Shown here: piece after piece, positions 43,329-51,931 of the stretch
Layout of the letters: the number at the start of each line of letters is the position of its first letter
Position numbering within the stretch: position 1 is the stretch's first letter
Assembly: GCF_027595165.1 (NCBI RefSeq)
Contig: NZ_CP097291.1
Location: 2,728,001-2,792,000 of the forward strand
Length of the DNA stretch: 64,000 bases
DNA from: Providencia sp. PROV188
GTDB taxonomy: Bacteria > Pseudomonadota > Gammaproteobacteria > Enterobacterales > Enterobacteriaceae
Direction: 5' to 3'
Program-made: the position numbers and the translations under genes
The notes under the pieces: generated by a model
Seen by the model: only the letters and a program-made list of their open reading frames with translations
Told to the model about the DNA's origin: nothing
The model's database searches: none

Positions 43329-43439
43329 AAAATCCTTGATTTACTATCAACACGCAAATAATCATATAACACATTGAAAATAAAGGTTGGATACTATTTT
43401 AGTACCCAACCCTTCAGTACTGGATTACTCGTCTTCTAA
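43329..43439 (-). repeat. Inverted repeat 2, right copy (111 bp)
   Basis: Perfect inverted partner of 42033-42143. It supplies the recombinase ribosome site and likely promoter on one side, and on the other the last coding bases of speA including the stop codon at 43425-43427. Confidence 0.95.
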
Positions 43440-45329
43440 GTAAGTGTAACCGTACAACCCACTTTCAAACTCGTTCACAAAATCTTTTTGCAGCTCGTCA
43501 CTCAGCCCAGTGCCTTTCACTTGCTCAATAAAGCTTTCTAACAGCACTTCAGGAACCAGCTTCACGTATTGCAGCATATCGGCAACTGAATCGCCCTCTT
43601 CACTTTGCAAGTAACGAATGCTGCCTTGGCTATCAACCCACACATCAATGGCGGCAGTATCGCCGAATAAGTTGTGCATGTTGCCTAAAATTTCTTGGTA
43701 TGCCCCAATCATAAAGAAGCCAATCATCGGTGGATTTTCTGGATCATACGCTGGCATTGGCATGGTGGTTTCCACTCCATCACCGTCAACATAATGATCA
43801 ATAATACCATCTGAGTCACAAGTGATATCTAATAATACCGCGCGTCTGTCTAACGGTTTATCTAAACCTTCAATTGGCAAGACTGGGAACACTTGGTCAA
43901 TACCCCAAGCATCAGGGAGCGATTGGAACAGCGAGAAATTCACATAGAATTTATCCGCCATACGCTCTTGCAGCTCATCAATAATTGGGCGATGGGCGCG
44001 GTTGCTAGGGTCTAAATCTTGCTGAATACGGCGACAGATATTTAAGTATAGCTCTTCTGCCCATGCGCGTTGTGTTAAGTCCAACACGCCATGCGCATAC
44101 TGGGTATGTGCTTCTTGCAAGTCAAACTGGCTATCGTGCAACCATTCACGCAGAGAACGGCTATTGCCTTGATGCTGCATGGATTCCCACGTTTCCCATA
44201 ACGAAACCAGTGAACGTGGTGCGTCTTCGCTCGGAGGTGTGGTTTTGGTGAATTCGTTACGCTCAACCCCAATCACGTTAGAGACTAGCACGGTATGGTG
44301 AGCGGTCAATGCACGCCCAGACTCCGTGATCACTGTTGGGTGTGGCAAGTTAAATTCTTCACACGCATCGCCAATCGCCCAAATTACGTTGTTCGCGTAT
44401 TCGTTCAAGCCATAGTTAACCGAACAATCTGACTGAGAACGCGTACCTTCATAGTCAACGCCTAAACCACCGCCCACGTCAAAGCACTGAATGTTGACAC
44501 CTAATTGATGCAATTCGACGTAGAAACGGGCTGACTCACGAACACCTGTCGCGATATCACGAATATTCGCCATTTGAGAGCCTAAATGGAAGTGCAATAA
44601 TTGCAGGCTATCCAAACGGTTCGCATTACGTAAAATTTCGACTAATTGCAGAACTTGTGTTGCTGCCAATCCAAATTTAGATTTTTCACCGCCACTCGCC
44701 TGCCATTTACCTGAACCTTGGGATGCTAAACGAGCACGAACACCTAAGCGAGGCGTCACTTCCAGCTTCTGGGCTTCTTCAAGTACCATCTCGATTTCAG
44801 ACATTTTTTCGATAACCAGGTACACTTTGTGACCCAATTTTTCGCCAATTAGTGCCAGACGAATATATTCGCGATCTTTATAACCGTTACACACAATCAC
44901 AGTGCGAGTGCGACCTGCGTTGGCTAATACAGCCATTAACTCCGCTTTTGAACCCGCTTCTAACCCTAAAGGCTCGCCAGAATTCACTAGAGATTCAATC
45001 ACACGGCGTTGTTGGTTAACTTTAATTGGGTAAACTAAAAAATAGTCTCCTTTATAACCATAAGATTCGCGCGCACGTTGAAACGCTGCGTTAATTGAAC
45101 GCAAACGGTGTTGCAAAATTTGAGGGAAACAGAACAGTGCAGGTAAACGTAAATGTTCCTGTTCTTCTTTAACTTGGTAGACTAAATCAGCTAAATCAAC
45201 AAAGGTGTCAGGGTTTTCAGGATTCGGGCAAACACAGACATTTCCGCGCTCATTCACCTGATAGTAACCACCGCCCCAATACGCAATATTGTAAGTTTGG
45301 CGCATCTTGCGAGCGATATTATCATTCAT
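43425..45329 (-). CDS. speA: Biosynthetic arginine decarboxylase
   Basis: PLP enzyme that makes agmatine from arginine for putrescine synthesis. The 634 residues carry [19 protein letters not shown] (PLP lysine), [13 protein letters not shown], the C-terminal active-site region [13 protein letters not shown] and the conserved end GYTYLEDE. It is about 24 residues shorter at the N-terminus than E. coli SpeA, matching the cytoplasmic core. The last eight codons-worth of DNA (43425-43439) come from the integrated element: GAC GAG TAA instead of the GAT GAA TGA that remains at the other junction. The protein sequence is unchanged. Confidence 0.97.
   Translation of the reverse strand: MNDNIARKMRQTYNIAYWGGGYYQVNERGNVCVCPNPENPDTFVDLADLVYQVKEEQEHLRLPALFCFPQILQHRLRSINAAFQRARESYGYKGDYFLVYPIKVNQQRRVIESLVNSGEPLGLEAGSKAELMAVLANAGRTRTVIVCNGYKDREYIRLALIGEKLGHKVYLVIEKMSEIEMVLEEAQKLEVTPRLGVRARLASQGSGKWQASGGEKSKFGLAATQVLQLVEILRNANRLDSLQLLHFHLGSQMANIRDIATGVRESARFYVELHQLGVNIQCFDVGGGLGVDYEGTRSQSDCSVNYGLNEYANNVIWAIGDACEEFNLPHPTVITESGRALTAHHTVLVSNVIGVERNEFTKTTPPSEDAPRSLVSLWETWESMQHQGNSRSLREWLHDSQFDLQEAHTQYAHGVLDLTQRAWAEELYLNICRRIQQDLDPSNRAHRPIIDELQERMADKFYVNFSLFQSLPDAWGIDQVFPVLPIEGLDKPLDRRAVLLDITCDSDGIIDHYVDGDGVETTMPMPAYDPENPPMIGFFMIGAYQEILGNMHNLFGDTAAIDVWVDSQGSIRYLQSEEGDSVADMLQYVKLVPEVLLESFIEQVKGTGLSDELQKDFVNEFESGLYGYTYLEDE
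43432..43439 (+). other. Right attachment core (attR)
   Basis: TCTTCTAA, in direct orientation with 32605-32612. On its right is native speA; on its left the element-derived speA stop and the 111-bp repeat. Confidence 0.82.
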
Positions 45330-45946
45330 AATAAACTCCTAGTATGGAGGGGTGAGTGATGCGTTCTCCTTCCAGACAAGCAGCGACCAAGCGCATGATG
45401 CAACTGGGCAGTAATGTCAGGGAAACAGCGATACTCAGATTGTAATTAAAAGTGCTTAGAACTTCTAAACGGTGACAATATATATCCACAGACTTAGCAG
45501 ATTACTCTTTGAGATTACTGACTAAGCATTAAGGATCTATGATAGGTATGACGGTAACTTCGCGATGAAGTCAACATAGACAGGAAAGTAAAAGCCAATG
45601 TCACACGGCGATCCGCGTAAGACGGTTGGATACTGTTATTCAGCAGATTATGGATCATCGCCCATTAACCCCCAATATAACTGTTTTCCCCTTAAAAATT
45701 TTAATTAATATTAAAATTCAACCGGTTATAAACATTCCTGATAGAAAGCAGACTCATGGCTGACCTGCTGGTATATAGCGGGAAATTACAACCATCCGCT
45801 ACGGTCGCAGTTTATACCTCGAATAGCCCCAAAATGCAAAAGCAAATTATCTAAAATTTCACATTTACAATAAAACTAACTGAATTAACCATTTATGCGC
45901 TTATCATTTTAGGCTTAAAAACAGGTAGAAATTATTCATTGAAAAG
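45330..45946. other. speA-metK intergenic region
   Basis: About 620 bases between the divergent speA and metK starts. It contains the speA promoter and leader (about 45330-45560, minus strand) and AT-rich DNA near metK. A 24-codon frame on the minus strand starting at 45397 overlaps the speA start by a few bases but has no ribosome site. No tRNA, riboswitch or strong hairpin was recognised. Confidence 0.5.
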
Positions 45947-45978
45947 TCTAGAATAGCCGTCTAGATGTTAAAACATCC
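45947..45978 (+). promoter_or_regulatory. Probable MetJ operator upstream of metK
   Basis: Consecutive 8-base met-box-like words precede metK: AGCCGTCT (45955-45962; 7 of 8 to AGACGTCT), AGATGTTA (45963-45970) and AAACATCC (45971-45978), with TCTAGAAT just before. MetJ binds tandem 8-base boxes and represses metK in enterics, so regulation by SAM-MetJ is expected. Confidence 0.6.
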
Positions 45979-46016
45979 AACTATAATGTTCTTTGAATTC
46001 TTAAGGTATTAATCTC

Positions 46017-47168
46017 ATGTCTACACACCTCTTTACTTCTGAGTCTGTATCAGAAGGGCATCCTGATAAAATTGCAGACCAAATTTCTGATGCGGTCCTT
46101 GATGCTATTCTTGAACAAGACCCAAAAGCGCGCGTAGCTTGCGAAACCTATGTCAAAACCGGCATGGTCATGGTTGGTGGTGAAATCACTACCAGTGCAT
46201 GGGTCGATATTGAAGAAATTACGCGTAAAACCGTTCGTGAAATCGGTTATACCAGTTCAGACATGGGCTTTGATGCCAACTCTTGCGCAGTATTAAGCGC
46301 AATTGGTAAACAATCACCAGACATCAACCAAGGTGTTGACCGTGCAGATCCTTTAGAACAAGGTGCTGGCGACCAAGGTCTCATGTTTGGTTATGCAACT
46401 AACGAAACTGACGTATTAATGCCAGCACCGGTGACTTATGCACACCGTTTAGTGCAGCGCCAAGCTGAAGTCCGCAAAAATGGCACACTGCCATGGTTAC
46501 GCCCTGATGCGAAAAGCCAAGTTACCTTCCAATACGATGACAACAAAATTGTCGGTATTGACGCGGTAGTTCTGTCCACACAGCACTCAGAAGATATTGA
46601 CCAAAAAGCTTTACACGAAGCGGTAATGGAAGAGATCATCAAACCAGTTCTGCCTGCTGAATGGTTATCTCCAGCCACTAAATACTTCATCAACCCAACA
46701 GGTCGTTTCGTTATCGGCGGACCAATGGGTGACTGCGGTTTAACGGGTCGTAAAATTATCGTTGATACTTACGGCGGTATGGCTCGTCACGGTGGTGGTG
46801 CATTCTCTGGTAAGGATCCATCAAAAGTTGACCGTTCTGCTGCCTATGCTGCGCGTTATGTTGCAAAAAACATCGTTGCTGCTGGTCTAGCTGACCGTTG
46901 TGAAATCCAAGTTTCTTATGCTATCGGTGTCGCAGAGCCTACCTCTATCATGGTAGAAACTTTCGGTACTGGTAAAGTTGACGAAGCATTGCTAGTGAAA
47001 TTAGTCCGCGAATTCTTTGATTTACGTCCTTACGGCCTGATTCAAATGCTGGATTTATTACACCCAATGTACCAACAAACAGCTTCTTACGGTCACTTTG
47101 GTCGCCCACAATTCCCGTGGGAAAAAACCGACAAAGCGGCACAACTGCGCGAAGCTGCTGGTCTATAA
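46017..47168 (+). CDS. metK: S-adenosylmethionine synthetase
   Basis: Makes SAM from ATP and methionine. The 383 residues begin with [20 protein letters not shown], the ATP/metal motif, and include [16 protein letters not shown] and [19 protein letters not shown]. The length matches the family, and TTAAGGTATT precedes the ATG. Confidence 0.98.
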   Translation: MSTHLFTSESVSEGHPDKIADQISDAVLDAILEQDPKARVACETYVKTGMVMVGGEITTSAWVDIEEITRKTVREIGYTSSDMGFDANSCAVLSAIGKQSPDINQGVDRADPLEQGAGDQGLMFGYATNETDVLMPAPVTYAHRLVQRQAEVRKNGTLPWLRPDAKSQVTFQYDDNKIVGIDAVVLSTQHSEDIDQKALHEAVMEEIIKPVLPAEWLSPATKYFINPTGRFVIGGPMGDCGLTGRKIIVDTYGGMARHGGGAFSGKDPSKVDRSAAYAARYVAKNIVAAGLADRCEIQVSYAIGVAEPTSIMVETFGTGKVDEALLVKLVREFFDLRPYGLIQMLDLLHPMYQQTASYGHFGRPQFPWEKTDKAAQLREAAGL

Positions 47169-47212
47169 TTTTCGCTAACGGTCACTGACGCTAAGCGTAA
47201 AAATCAGCTTAA

Positions 47213-47240
47213 AAAACCCATCTTAATGATGGGTTTTTTT
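47213..47240 (+). terminator. metK terminator
   Basis: AAACCCATC, a TTAA loop, GATGGGTTT and seven T, about 45 bases after the metK stop. Confidence 0.9.
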
Positions 47241-47361
47241 GTATCTAAAATTGCTCACTGATGTGATGAGTTAAATAACTTTTCTATTTGCCTCATATTT
47301 TGGGTCGAATAATCCCATTAATTGACTCATTCATCTTGATTGCTTTTCGGTGCATTGAAAC

Positions 47362-47778
47362 TTACTTTTCAGTACGTTGAAATAACTGGAAAATGGCCAT
47401 TCCTGCTATCATTGCCAACGCAAACAAAATACCTTGAGTCAGCCCCATACCGGTTAATAAAATGGCAGGTCCCGGGCAAATTCCCCCAAGTCCCCAACCT
47501 AAACCGAACAACACGCTGCCTATCACTAATTTTTTATCAATAACTTTACTGGTTGGGATCTGCAATGGGCAATTCAGTACACTCGTTTTGCGCTTTTTCA
47601 CTAACTGGAATGCGATACCGCTTATCACCATTCCCACTGCCATGGTAACCAACAAAGAGGGATCCCAATTCCCCGTGATATCCAGAAATGCCAAAATTTT
47701 TGCGGGATTACCCATACCAGCTAGTAGTAAGCCCAGTCCAAATAAAATACCGGAAACTAACGCGATAATAATTGGCAT
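47362..47778 (-). CDS. YeeE/YedE-family transporter subunit (PmpB-like)
   Basis: 138-residue membrane protein with four hydrophobic segments and the GLGGICPGPAILL motif holding the conserved Cys. Belongs to the DUF6691/YeeE half-size proteins, which act in pairs to move thiosulfate or persulfide-type sulfur. It follows its partner by 4 bp and is the last gene of a three-gene operon with an ArsR-type sensor. Confidence 0.88.
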   Translation of the reverse strand: MPIIIALVSGILFGLGLLLAGMGNPAKILAFLDITGNWDPSLLVTMAVGMVISGIAFQLVKKRKTSVLNCPLQIPTSKVIDKKLVIGSVLFGLGWGLGGICPGPAILLTGMGLTQGILFALAMIAGMAIFQLFQRTEK

Positions 47779-47782
47779 TACT

Positions 47783-48220
47783 TTATCCCCTTAACCCAAA
47801 GTGGTTAATCACAGCGACCGTGATAAATGCCACCAGCATAAAAACAACGACCGCCACCATGGAACGACGGGAAAATCTCGCCATGCCACAAATGCCATGC
47901 CCACTGGTACAACCGCTACCTAATCGTGTCCCAAAGCCCACTAACAACCCCGCAGCTATCAGTAATGGCGTGCTCGTTGCGATAGTGACTTCTGGCGTAT
48001 ACACAAAGGTAATAAACAGCAATGGCGCAACTAAGATCCCGACAATAAACGCCAGTTTCCATGCTGTGTCCCCTTTAGTGGGTTTAAGGACTCCCGCTAA
48101 AATCCCGCTGATCCCAGCAATTCGCCCATTAAAAATCAATAATATTGCCACCGCTAAACCAATCAACACACCGCCAATCGCCGCAGAGCCTGGCGTAAAA
48201 TGCGCCCAATCAATCGTCAT
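47783..48220 (-). CDS. YeeE/YedE-family transporter subunit (PmpA-like)
   Basis: 145-residue membrane protein with the GTRLGSGCTSGHGICGMAR motif, whose two Cys are the sulfur-relay residues of YeeE proteins. Four hydrophobic segments. It begins 1 base after the regulator gene's end and pairs with the next gene. Likely imports a reduced sulfur compound; exact substrate unknown. Confidence 0.88.
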   Translation of the reverse strand: MTIDWAHFTPGSAAIGGVLIGLAVAILLIFNGRIAGISGILAGVLKPTKGDTAWKLAFIVGILVAPLLFITFVYTPEVTIATSTPLLIAAGLLVGFGTRLGSGCTSGHGICGMARFSRRSMVAVVVFMLVAFITVAVINHFGLRG

Positions 48221-48221
48221 T

Positions 48222-48560
48222 TTAATTCCCCTTCACAGGACAATAGAGTTGATACAACGTATTGAGTAAGGTGAATAATTTCTCATCCGCAATAGAGTAA
48301 TAGATTCGCTTACCTTCTCGACGCGTCGCGACTAATCCTTCATTTCTTAATACGGTTAACTGCTGGGATAACGTCGGCTGCACAATCCCTAACGAGGCTT
48401 CTAAATCACTCACACAAGCCTCGCCTTGTGTTAACTGGCACAGCAATAATAATCGGTCTGGATTCCCGAGTGTTTTTAATAATGACGCAGTTTGCGTTGC
48501 TGCTTGAGTCATTGCTAAAAGCAGCTGTTCTGAGTTTGATTGTTCACTCTTTGACATCAT
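48222..48560 (-). CDS. ArsR-family sulfide/persulfide sensor (BigR/YgaV-like)
   Basis: 112-residue winged-helix repressor from MMSKSEQ. The start at 48560 is preferred because the frame further up is hydrophobic junk across the promoter. LLKTLGNPDRLLLLCQLTQG and IVQPTLSQQLTVLRNEGLV form the ArsR DNA-binding core. One Cys in LLLLCQL and one in the C-terminal YCPVKG correspond to the dithiol pair of BigR/SqrR/YgaV that senses persulfides. It heads the operon with the two YeeE transporters and is expected to repress it until reactive sulfur appears. Confidence 0.85.
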   Translation of the reverse strand: MMSKSEQSNSEQLLLAMTQAATQTASLLKTLGNPDRLLLLCQLTQGEACVSDLEASLGIVQPTLSQQLTVLRNEGLVATRREGKRIYYSIADEKLFTLLNTLYQLYCPVKGN

Positions 48561-48579
48561 TGGATCTCTTGTTACTATG

Positions 48580-48591
48580 TATAATATTATA
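48580..48591. promoter_or_regulatory. Palindromic operator candidate of the ArsR-type regulator
   Basis: TATAATATTATA is a perfect 12-base palindrome 20 bases before the regulator start; it overlaps a likely -10. AT-rich palindromes of this kind are bound by BigR/SqrR-type repressors. Assignment by position only. Confidence 0.5.
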
Positions 48592-48673
48592 CTATTTAAT
48601 AATATATGTTTTGATATATTGAATGTCAATTATCACTTGTTGTTACTATATGACTTCACGTATTCTTGAGGAC

Positions 48674-49201
48674 ATGAAAACAATCCGAGTACCCATTCTG
48701 CTTCAACAGCGAGTGATGAAAACCCTACGTGAAAAGCTCGCGTTAGCTGAAGAAAAACTGGAACAGAAATTTCCAAAGCCCGCTATCAACTATAAACAGC
48801 GTGGAACCACCGCGGGCAGCGCCTATTTAAAAGATTGGGAAATTCGCGTTAATCCTACGTTGTTAATTGAAAATCCAGACAATTTTGTGGACGAAGTGAT
48901 CCCCCATGAGCTCGCCCACTTGCTGGTTTACCGTGTATTTGGACGTAAAGGGGTCGCCCCTCATGGCAATGAGTGGAAATGGATGATGCAGACTGTTTTA
49001 GGGGTAACGGCGAAACGGACTCACAACTTTGCGGTGACCAGCGTCAAAAGCCAAACTTTTCGTTATCTTTGTGGTTGCGACACAATTCATGAACTTACCA
49101 TTAGAAGACATAACAAAGTTGAGCGCGGGGAAAATCAGTATTTATGTCGAAAATGCGGGGAAATTCTCAAGCGAGAAATTGAGCCAGCGGCAGAGTGTTA
49201 A
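48674..49201 (+). CDS. sprT: SprT-family zinc metalloprotease-like protein
   Basis: 175 residues from [20 protein letters not shown], the start that fits E. coli SprT; the frame is open 17 codons further up. It has the HExxH zinc motif in [30 protein letters not shown] and a C-terminal Cys-rich zinc site ([17 protein letters not shown]). SprT is related to Spartan-type proteases; its bacterial role is poorly known. Its position downstream of metK matches E. coli order. Confidence 0.92.
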   Translation: MKTIRVPILLQQRVMKTLREKLALAEEKLEQKFPKPAINYKQRGTTAGSAYLKDWEIRVNPTLLIENPDNFVDEVIPHELAHLLVYRVFGRKGVAPHGNEWKWMMQTVLGVTAKRTHNFAVTSVKSQTFRYLCGCDTIHELTIRRHNKVERGENQYLCRKCGEILKREIEPAAEC

Positions 49202-49232
49202 TTCCCTGCCGCATCAAGAGGTAGAACCGAAC

Positions 49233-50303
49233 TTAAGCGAACTCCGTCATCACTAATTTCGCGATTTCAAAGTAAATAATCAAGCCAGTACCATCAATAA
49301 ATGTCGCGATAAATGGCGCAGAAACCACCGCTGGGTCAACCTTCAGCTTCTTCAGAACCATTGGAATAATCGAAGAAACAATCGCGCTCCACACGGTAAT
49401 AGCCACAATCGTTAAGCTCACCACGATAGTCACTTCATGACCCACACCTAAGATCCAAGCACGAATTAACGCCGCGCCACCAATGGTGACAGCCACTAAG
49501 AACGAGGTTGACACTTCTTTTTTCAATACCGCACCGAGGTTACGTAAACTCACCTCCCCCAACGCCATCGCTCTCACGAGGGTCGATGTGATCTGAGTTC
49601 CGCTGTTTCCGCCGGTACCAATCAATAATGGAATAAAGAACGCCAGTGAAATAGCGGCTTCAAGTTGCTCTTCGAACGCTTTTAGCACGGTTCCAGTATA
49701 GGCTTCCGCCACAAACAACATTAATAACCACACAACACGCTTACGCCATAAAGTGACTGGACTGGTGGTTAAATACGGCTCTTCGAGTGGCGTAGTAGCC
49801 CCCTGCAATTGTGCATCGAGGGTATTTTCGTCTTCAATAAGTTCTGCGATATCTTGAGGACGTAATACACCCATTAACTTGCCGAACTGAACAACAGGGA
49901 TCATATCCAAACCACTATGATTAATTAAATCATAAACATCATGGCGTGATTGTTCAGGGGAAACAGAGAAATAATTGTGGCGCATAATATCCGACACTAA
50001 TAAATCTTCTGCTGAGGCAAGTAATGATTTAACGGACAGAATTCCATTTAAATAGTTTTCACTATCTACGACAAATAAATACGTTGGAATTTGTTCGCCT
50101 TCGAGATGTTCAATAAGACTTTTCTTCACACATGCCACAGAGTCGGCAACCGATACTGGCAAATATGATTGGCTCATATAAGCGTGAACAGTTGAATCAT
50201 CAATTTTAGTTGGCTGTGATTGATTAGACTTTTGACGAGCGTCTTTCATCGCGGACTGTGCAATAGCTACTGCACCCGCTTTGTTCTGGGTAGAAAATGA
50301 CAT
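49233..50303 (-). CDS. mgtE: MgtE-family magnesium transporter without N domain
   Basis: 356 residues. A short N-terminus leads straight into two CBS domains (about residues 40-160, YLPVSVADSVACVKKSL, GMDMIPVV-like LDMIPVVQFGKLMG), then five membrane helices with the MgtE signature FFIPLLIGTGGNSGTQ and the metal-gating LKVDPAVVSAPFIATFIDGTGLIIYF. The superhelical MgtE N domain that normally precedes the CBS domains is missing, making the protein about 100 residues short. An M-box riboswitch lies directly upstream, which confirms a magnesium role. Confidence 0.93.
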   Translation of the reverse strand: MSFSTQNKAGAVAIAQSAMKDARQKSNQSQPTKIDDSTVHAYMSQSYLPVSVADSVACVKKSLIEHLEGEQIPTYLFVVDSENYLNGILSVKSLLASAEDLLVSDIMRHNYFSVSPEQSRHDVYDLINHSGLDMIPVVQFGKLMGVLRPQDIAELIEDENTLDAQLQGATTPLEEPYLTTSPVTLWRKRVVWLLMLFVAEAYTGTVLKAFEEQLEAAISLAFFIPLLIGTGGNSGTQITSTLVRAMALGEVSLRNLGAVLKKEVSTSFLVAVTIGGAALIRAWILGVGHEVTIVVSLTIVAITVWSAIVSSIIPMVLKKLKVDPAVVSAPFIATFIDGTGLIIYFEIAKLVMTEFA

Positions 50304-50390
50304 TTTTTTAGTCCCTATTACTGTTGTTTACTCAAACAGTACTCACATAGGGGCGAAACCAGATGAGAGAATGCGATTGCTATCTCTTCG

Positions 50391-50545
50391 TCTCGGTTTT
50401 AGCACTATACAACGTATCCTGAATCAATCAGGAAGTTACATGGGGATATACCTTCGGTCGATATATCCTGTCCTAATCTTGGGCGTCTCTCGACGTCGTC
50501 AGATCAGTAACCTATGTTTGTATAGGAGCCTCGCCTAACGAGTTA
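50391..50545 (-). promoter_or_regulatory. M-box (ykoK-type) magnesium riboswitch upstream of mgtE
   Basis: On the minus strand the leader contains CGTTAGGCGAGGCTCCTATA, GTTACTG, GTCGAGAGACGCC, GGACAGGATATATCG and, at its end, GTATAGTGCTAAAAC. These are the conserved blocks of the M-box aptamer in the right order. It precedes mgtE by about 90 bases; a stem AGAGATAGC/GCATTCTCT (50367-50388) between aptamer and gene may be part of the expression platform. High Mg2+ would switch the gene off. Confidence 0.92.
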
Positions 50546-50801
50546 CTGCACTTTGGATGCGGCGCGAATTATACCCACTGAGTGTTCAATTACCACCCTT
50601 TTACCCCTCTCTTTTTTTAATAGCCCACCCTCGTTTAAGTTTTGTTTAAGTTAATGTATATCAAGAATTCACCGTGTAACCATTTGTAACTTTAATAGAA
50701 ACTTATATTATTCATAATACATAAAGTCATAATCACGCTATAAATTACTTTATTATTTTTTGATTATCTTTTGCCGCTAAAATACATGGATTAATAAACA
50801 A
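50546..50801. other. mgtE-hcr intergenic region
   Basis: AT-rich DNA between the mgtE riboswitch and the hcr terminator. The mgtE promoter should lie at about 50560-50620. Nothing else is recognisable. Confidence 0.45.
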
Positions 50802-50837
50802 AAAAGCCACCTTATTTATATTCATAATAAGATGGCA
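50802..50837 (-). terminator. hcp-hcr terminator
   Basis: On the minus strand GCCATCTTATT and AATAAGGTGGC pair around an AT loop and are followed by six T, about 40 bases past the hcr stop. Confidence 0.85.
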
Positions 50838-50875
50838 ATTAATGAGGCATTTAATTTTATATTATCGAAAATCGA

Positions 50876-51880
50876 TTAAGCGATTTCTGTGTCGCCTTGT
50901 AATTGGCAACTGCACGCTAAAACATAGCCATTAGCAATTTCGTCTGCGGTTAATGTCATGGTGCTACTGGTTGTATAATTCCCCGAAAGCACTTTGGTTT
51001 TACAGCTACCACATACCCCTGCGCGACACGCGGCAATCACCGGTTGTTTATTCTGTTCTAACGCAGACAAAAGCGATGTTCCCACCGGTACAGTGAAATT
51101 CGCTAAACGGTGACGAATTTTTAAGTTCAGTACCTCTTCACTCACGGCTTCATCACCACCAGTAGTAAAGCGCTCCATAAAGAAGTGATCCGCTGGCACG
51201 CCTAGTGCCTTAGAAAATTCCTGCACATTTTTCATATATGGGACAGGCCCGCAAGTCATTACCACTCGCCCATGAATATCCGGTACTAACTCCAGCAATT
51301 TTTCTTGGCTTAAACGACCTTGTGCAACACCGCCGTTATCAGGTGTTTCAGGCATGATGCACAGTTGCAAACGTTGCGGATATTGCTGCACTAATCTTTG
51401 CCACTCATTGGCAAAAATAACCTGCTTTTCATCTCGCACATTAAACAGCACTTTGACATCCGTTTCAGGGCGATTCGCCATCAACCAACGGGTCATCGAC
51501 ATAATCGGCGTGACACCACAACCCGCTGCTAACATTAAATATTGGTGGCTTTGAACATTGGCACAAGTAAACTCCCCTTGCGCCTCAGACAACCAAAGAT
51601 AATCCCCTGGTTTTACTGCTCCAGTCAACCAACAAGAGCCTGTCCCCTCGTCTAATCGTCTCACTGTAATGGAGATAAAACGGCTTTGCCCCGGCGATGA
51701 AGACAAGGTGTAAGCACGCATCACGTCATCACTGTTTTTGATACTCACCAGCGCATACTGTCCTGGTTCATATTGGTAAAAATCATGATTAATCAGATTA
51801 ATAGTCCAAACATCTGGGGTTTCCTGCACAATCGAGTGAATTTGCATTCTGTTCGGACATAGGCTTGTTGGCATGGTCAT
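50876..51880 (-). CDS. hcr: NADH oxidoreductase for the hybrid cluster protein
   Basis: Transfers electrons from NADH to Hcp. The 334 residues have a ferredoxin-reductase FAD domain (VMRAYTLSSSPGQ), a NAD domain (LMLAAGCGVTPIMSM, VVMTCGPVPYM) and a C-terminal 2Fe-2S ferredoxin domain with CRAGVCGSCKTKV and a late CSC. About 50 bp after hcp, same operon. Confidence 0.96.
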   Translation of the reverse strand: MTMPTSLCPNRMQIHSIVQETPDVWTINLINHDFYQYEPGQYALVSIKNSDDVMRAYTLSSSPGQSRFISITVRRLDEGTGSCWLTGAVKPGDYLWLSEAQGEFTCANVQSHQYLMLAAGCGVTPIMSMTRWLMANRPETDVKVLFNVRDEKQVIFANEWQRLVQQYPQRLQLCIMPETPDNGGVAQGRLSQEKLLELVPDIHGRVVMTCGPVPYMKNVQEFSKALGVPADHFFMERFTTGGDEAVSEEVLNLKIRHRLANFTVPVGTSLLSALEQNKQPVIAACRAGVCGSCKTKVLSGNYTTSSTMTLTADEIANGYVLACSCQLQGDTEIA

Positions 51881-51931
51881 GGGTTACTCCTTGCAAGGGG
51901 GAAAGCCGCTTCCCCCTTGGTTTCCATCAAA

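Larger units (their letters stand above)
32605..43439. mobile_element. Integrated element with nested inverted repeats in the speA 3' end
   Basis: A 10.8-kb AT-rich block lies between speA and speB, which are normally adjacent. It is bounded by direct copies of TCTTCTAA (32605-32612 and 43432-43439), carries a tyrosine recombinase at its right end, a serine resolvase, a helicase-like protein, a repeat array and several unknown genes. Two inverted-repeat pairs structure it: about 780 bp around the cargo and 111 bp around the recombinase gene. They meet at an internal inverted copy of the core (42033-42040). I read it as an integrated plasmid-like element using the speA 3' end as attB. No conjugation genes, capsid genes or DDE transposase (other than an IS3 remnant) are seen. 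The family is not one I recognise. Confidence 0.9.

Noticed and set aside
32605..43439. Integrated prophage or linear plasmid with hairpin telomeres
   Set aside because: No capsid, terminase, lysis or protelomerase gene is present; the inverted repeats are explained by attachment sites.
45325..45399. 24-codon ORF overlapping the speA start as a leader peptide
   Set aside because: Overlap with the speA ATG is suggestive, but there is no ribosome site and no biased codons that would sense arginine or polyamines.
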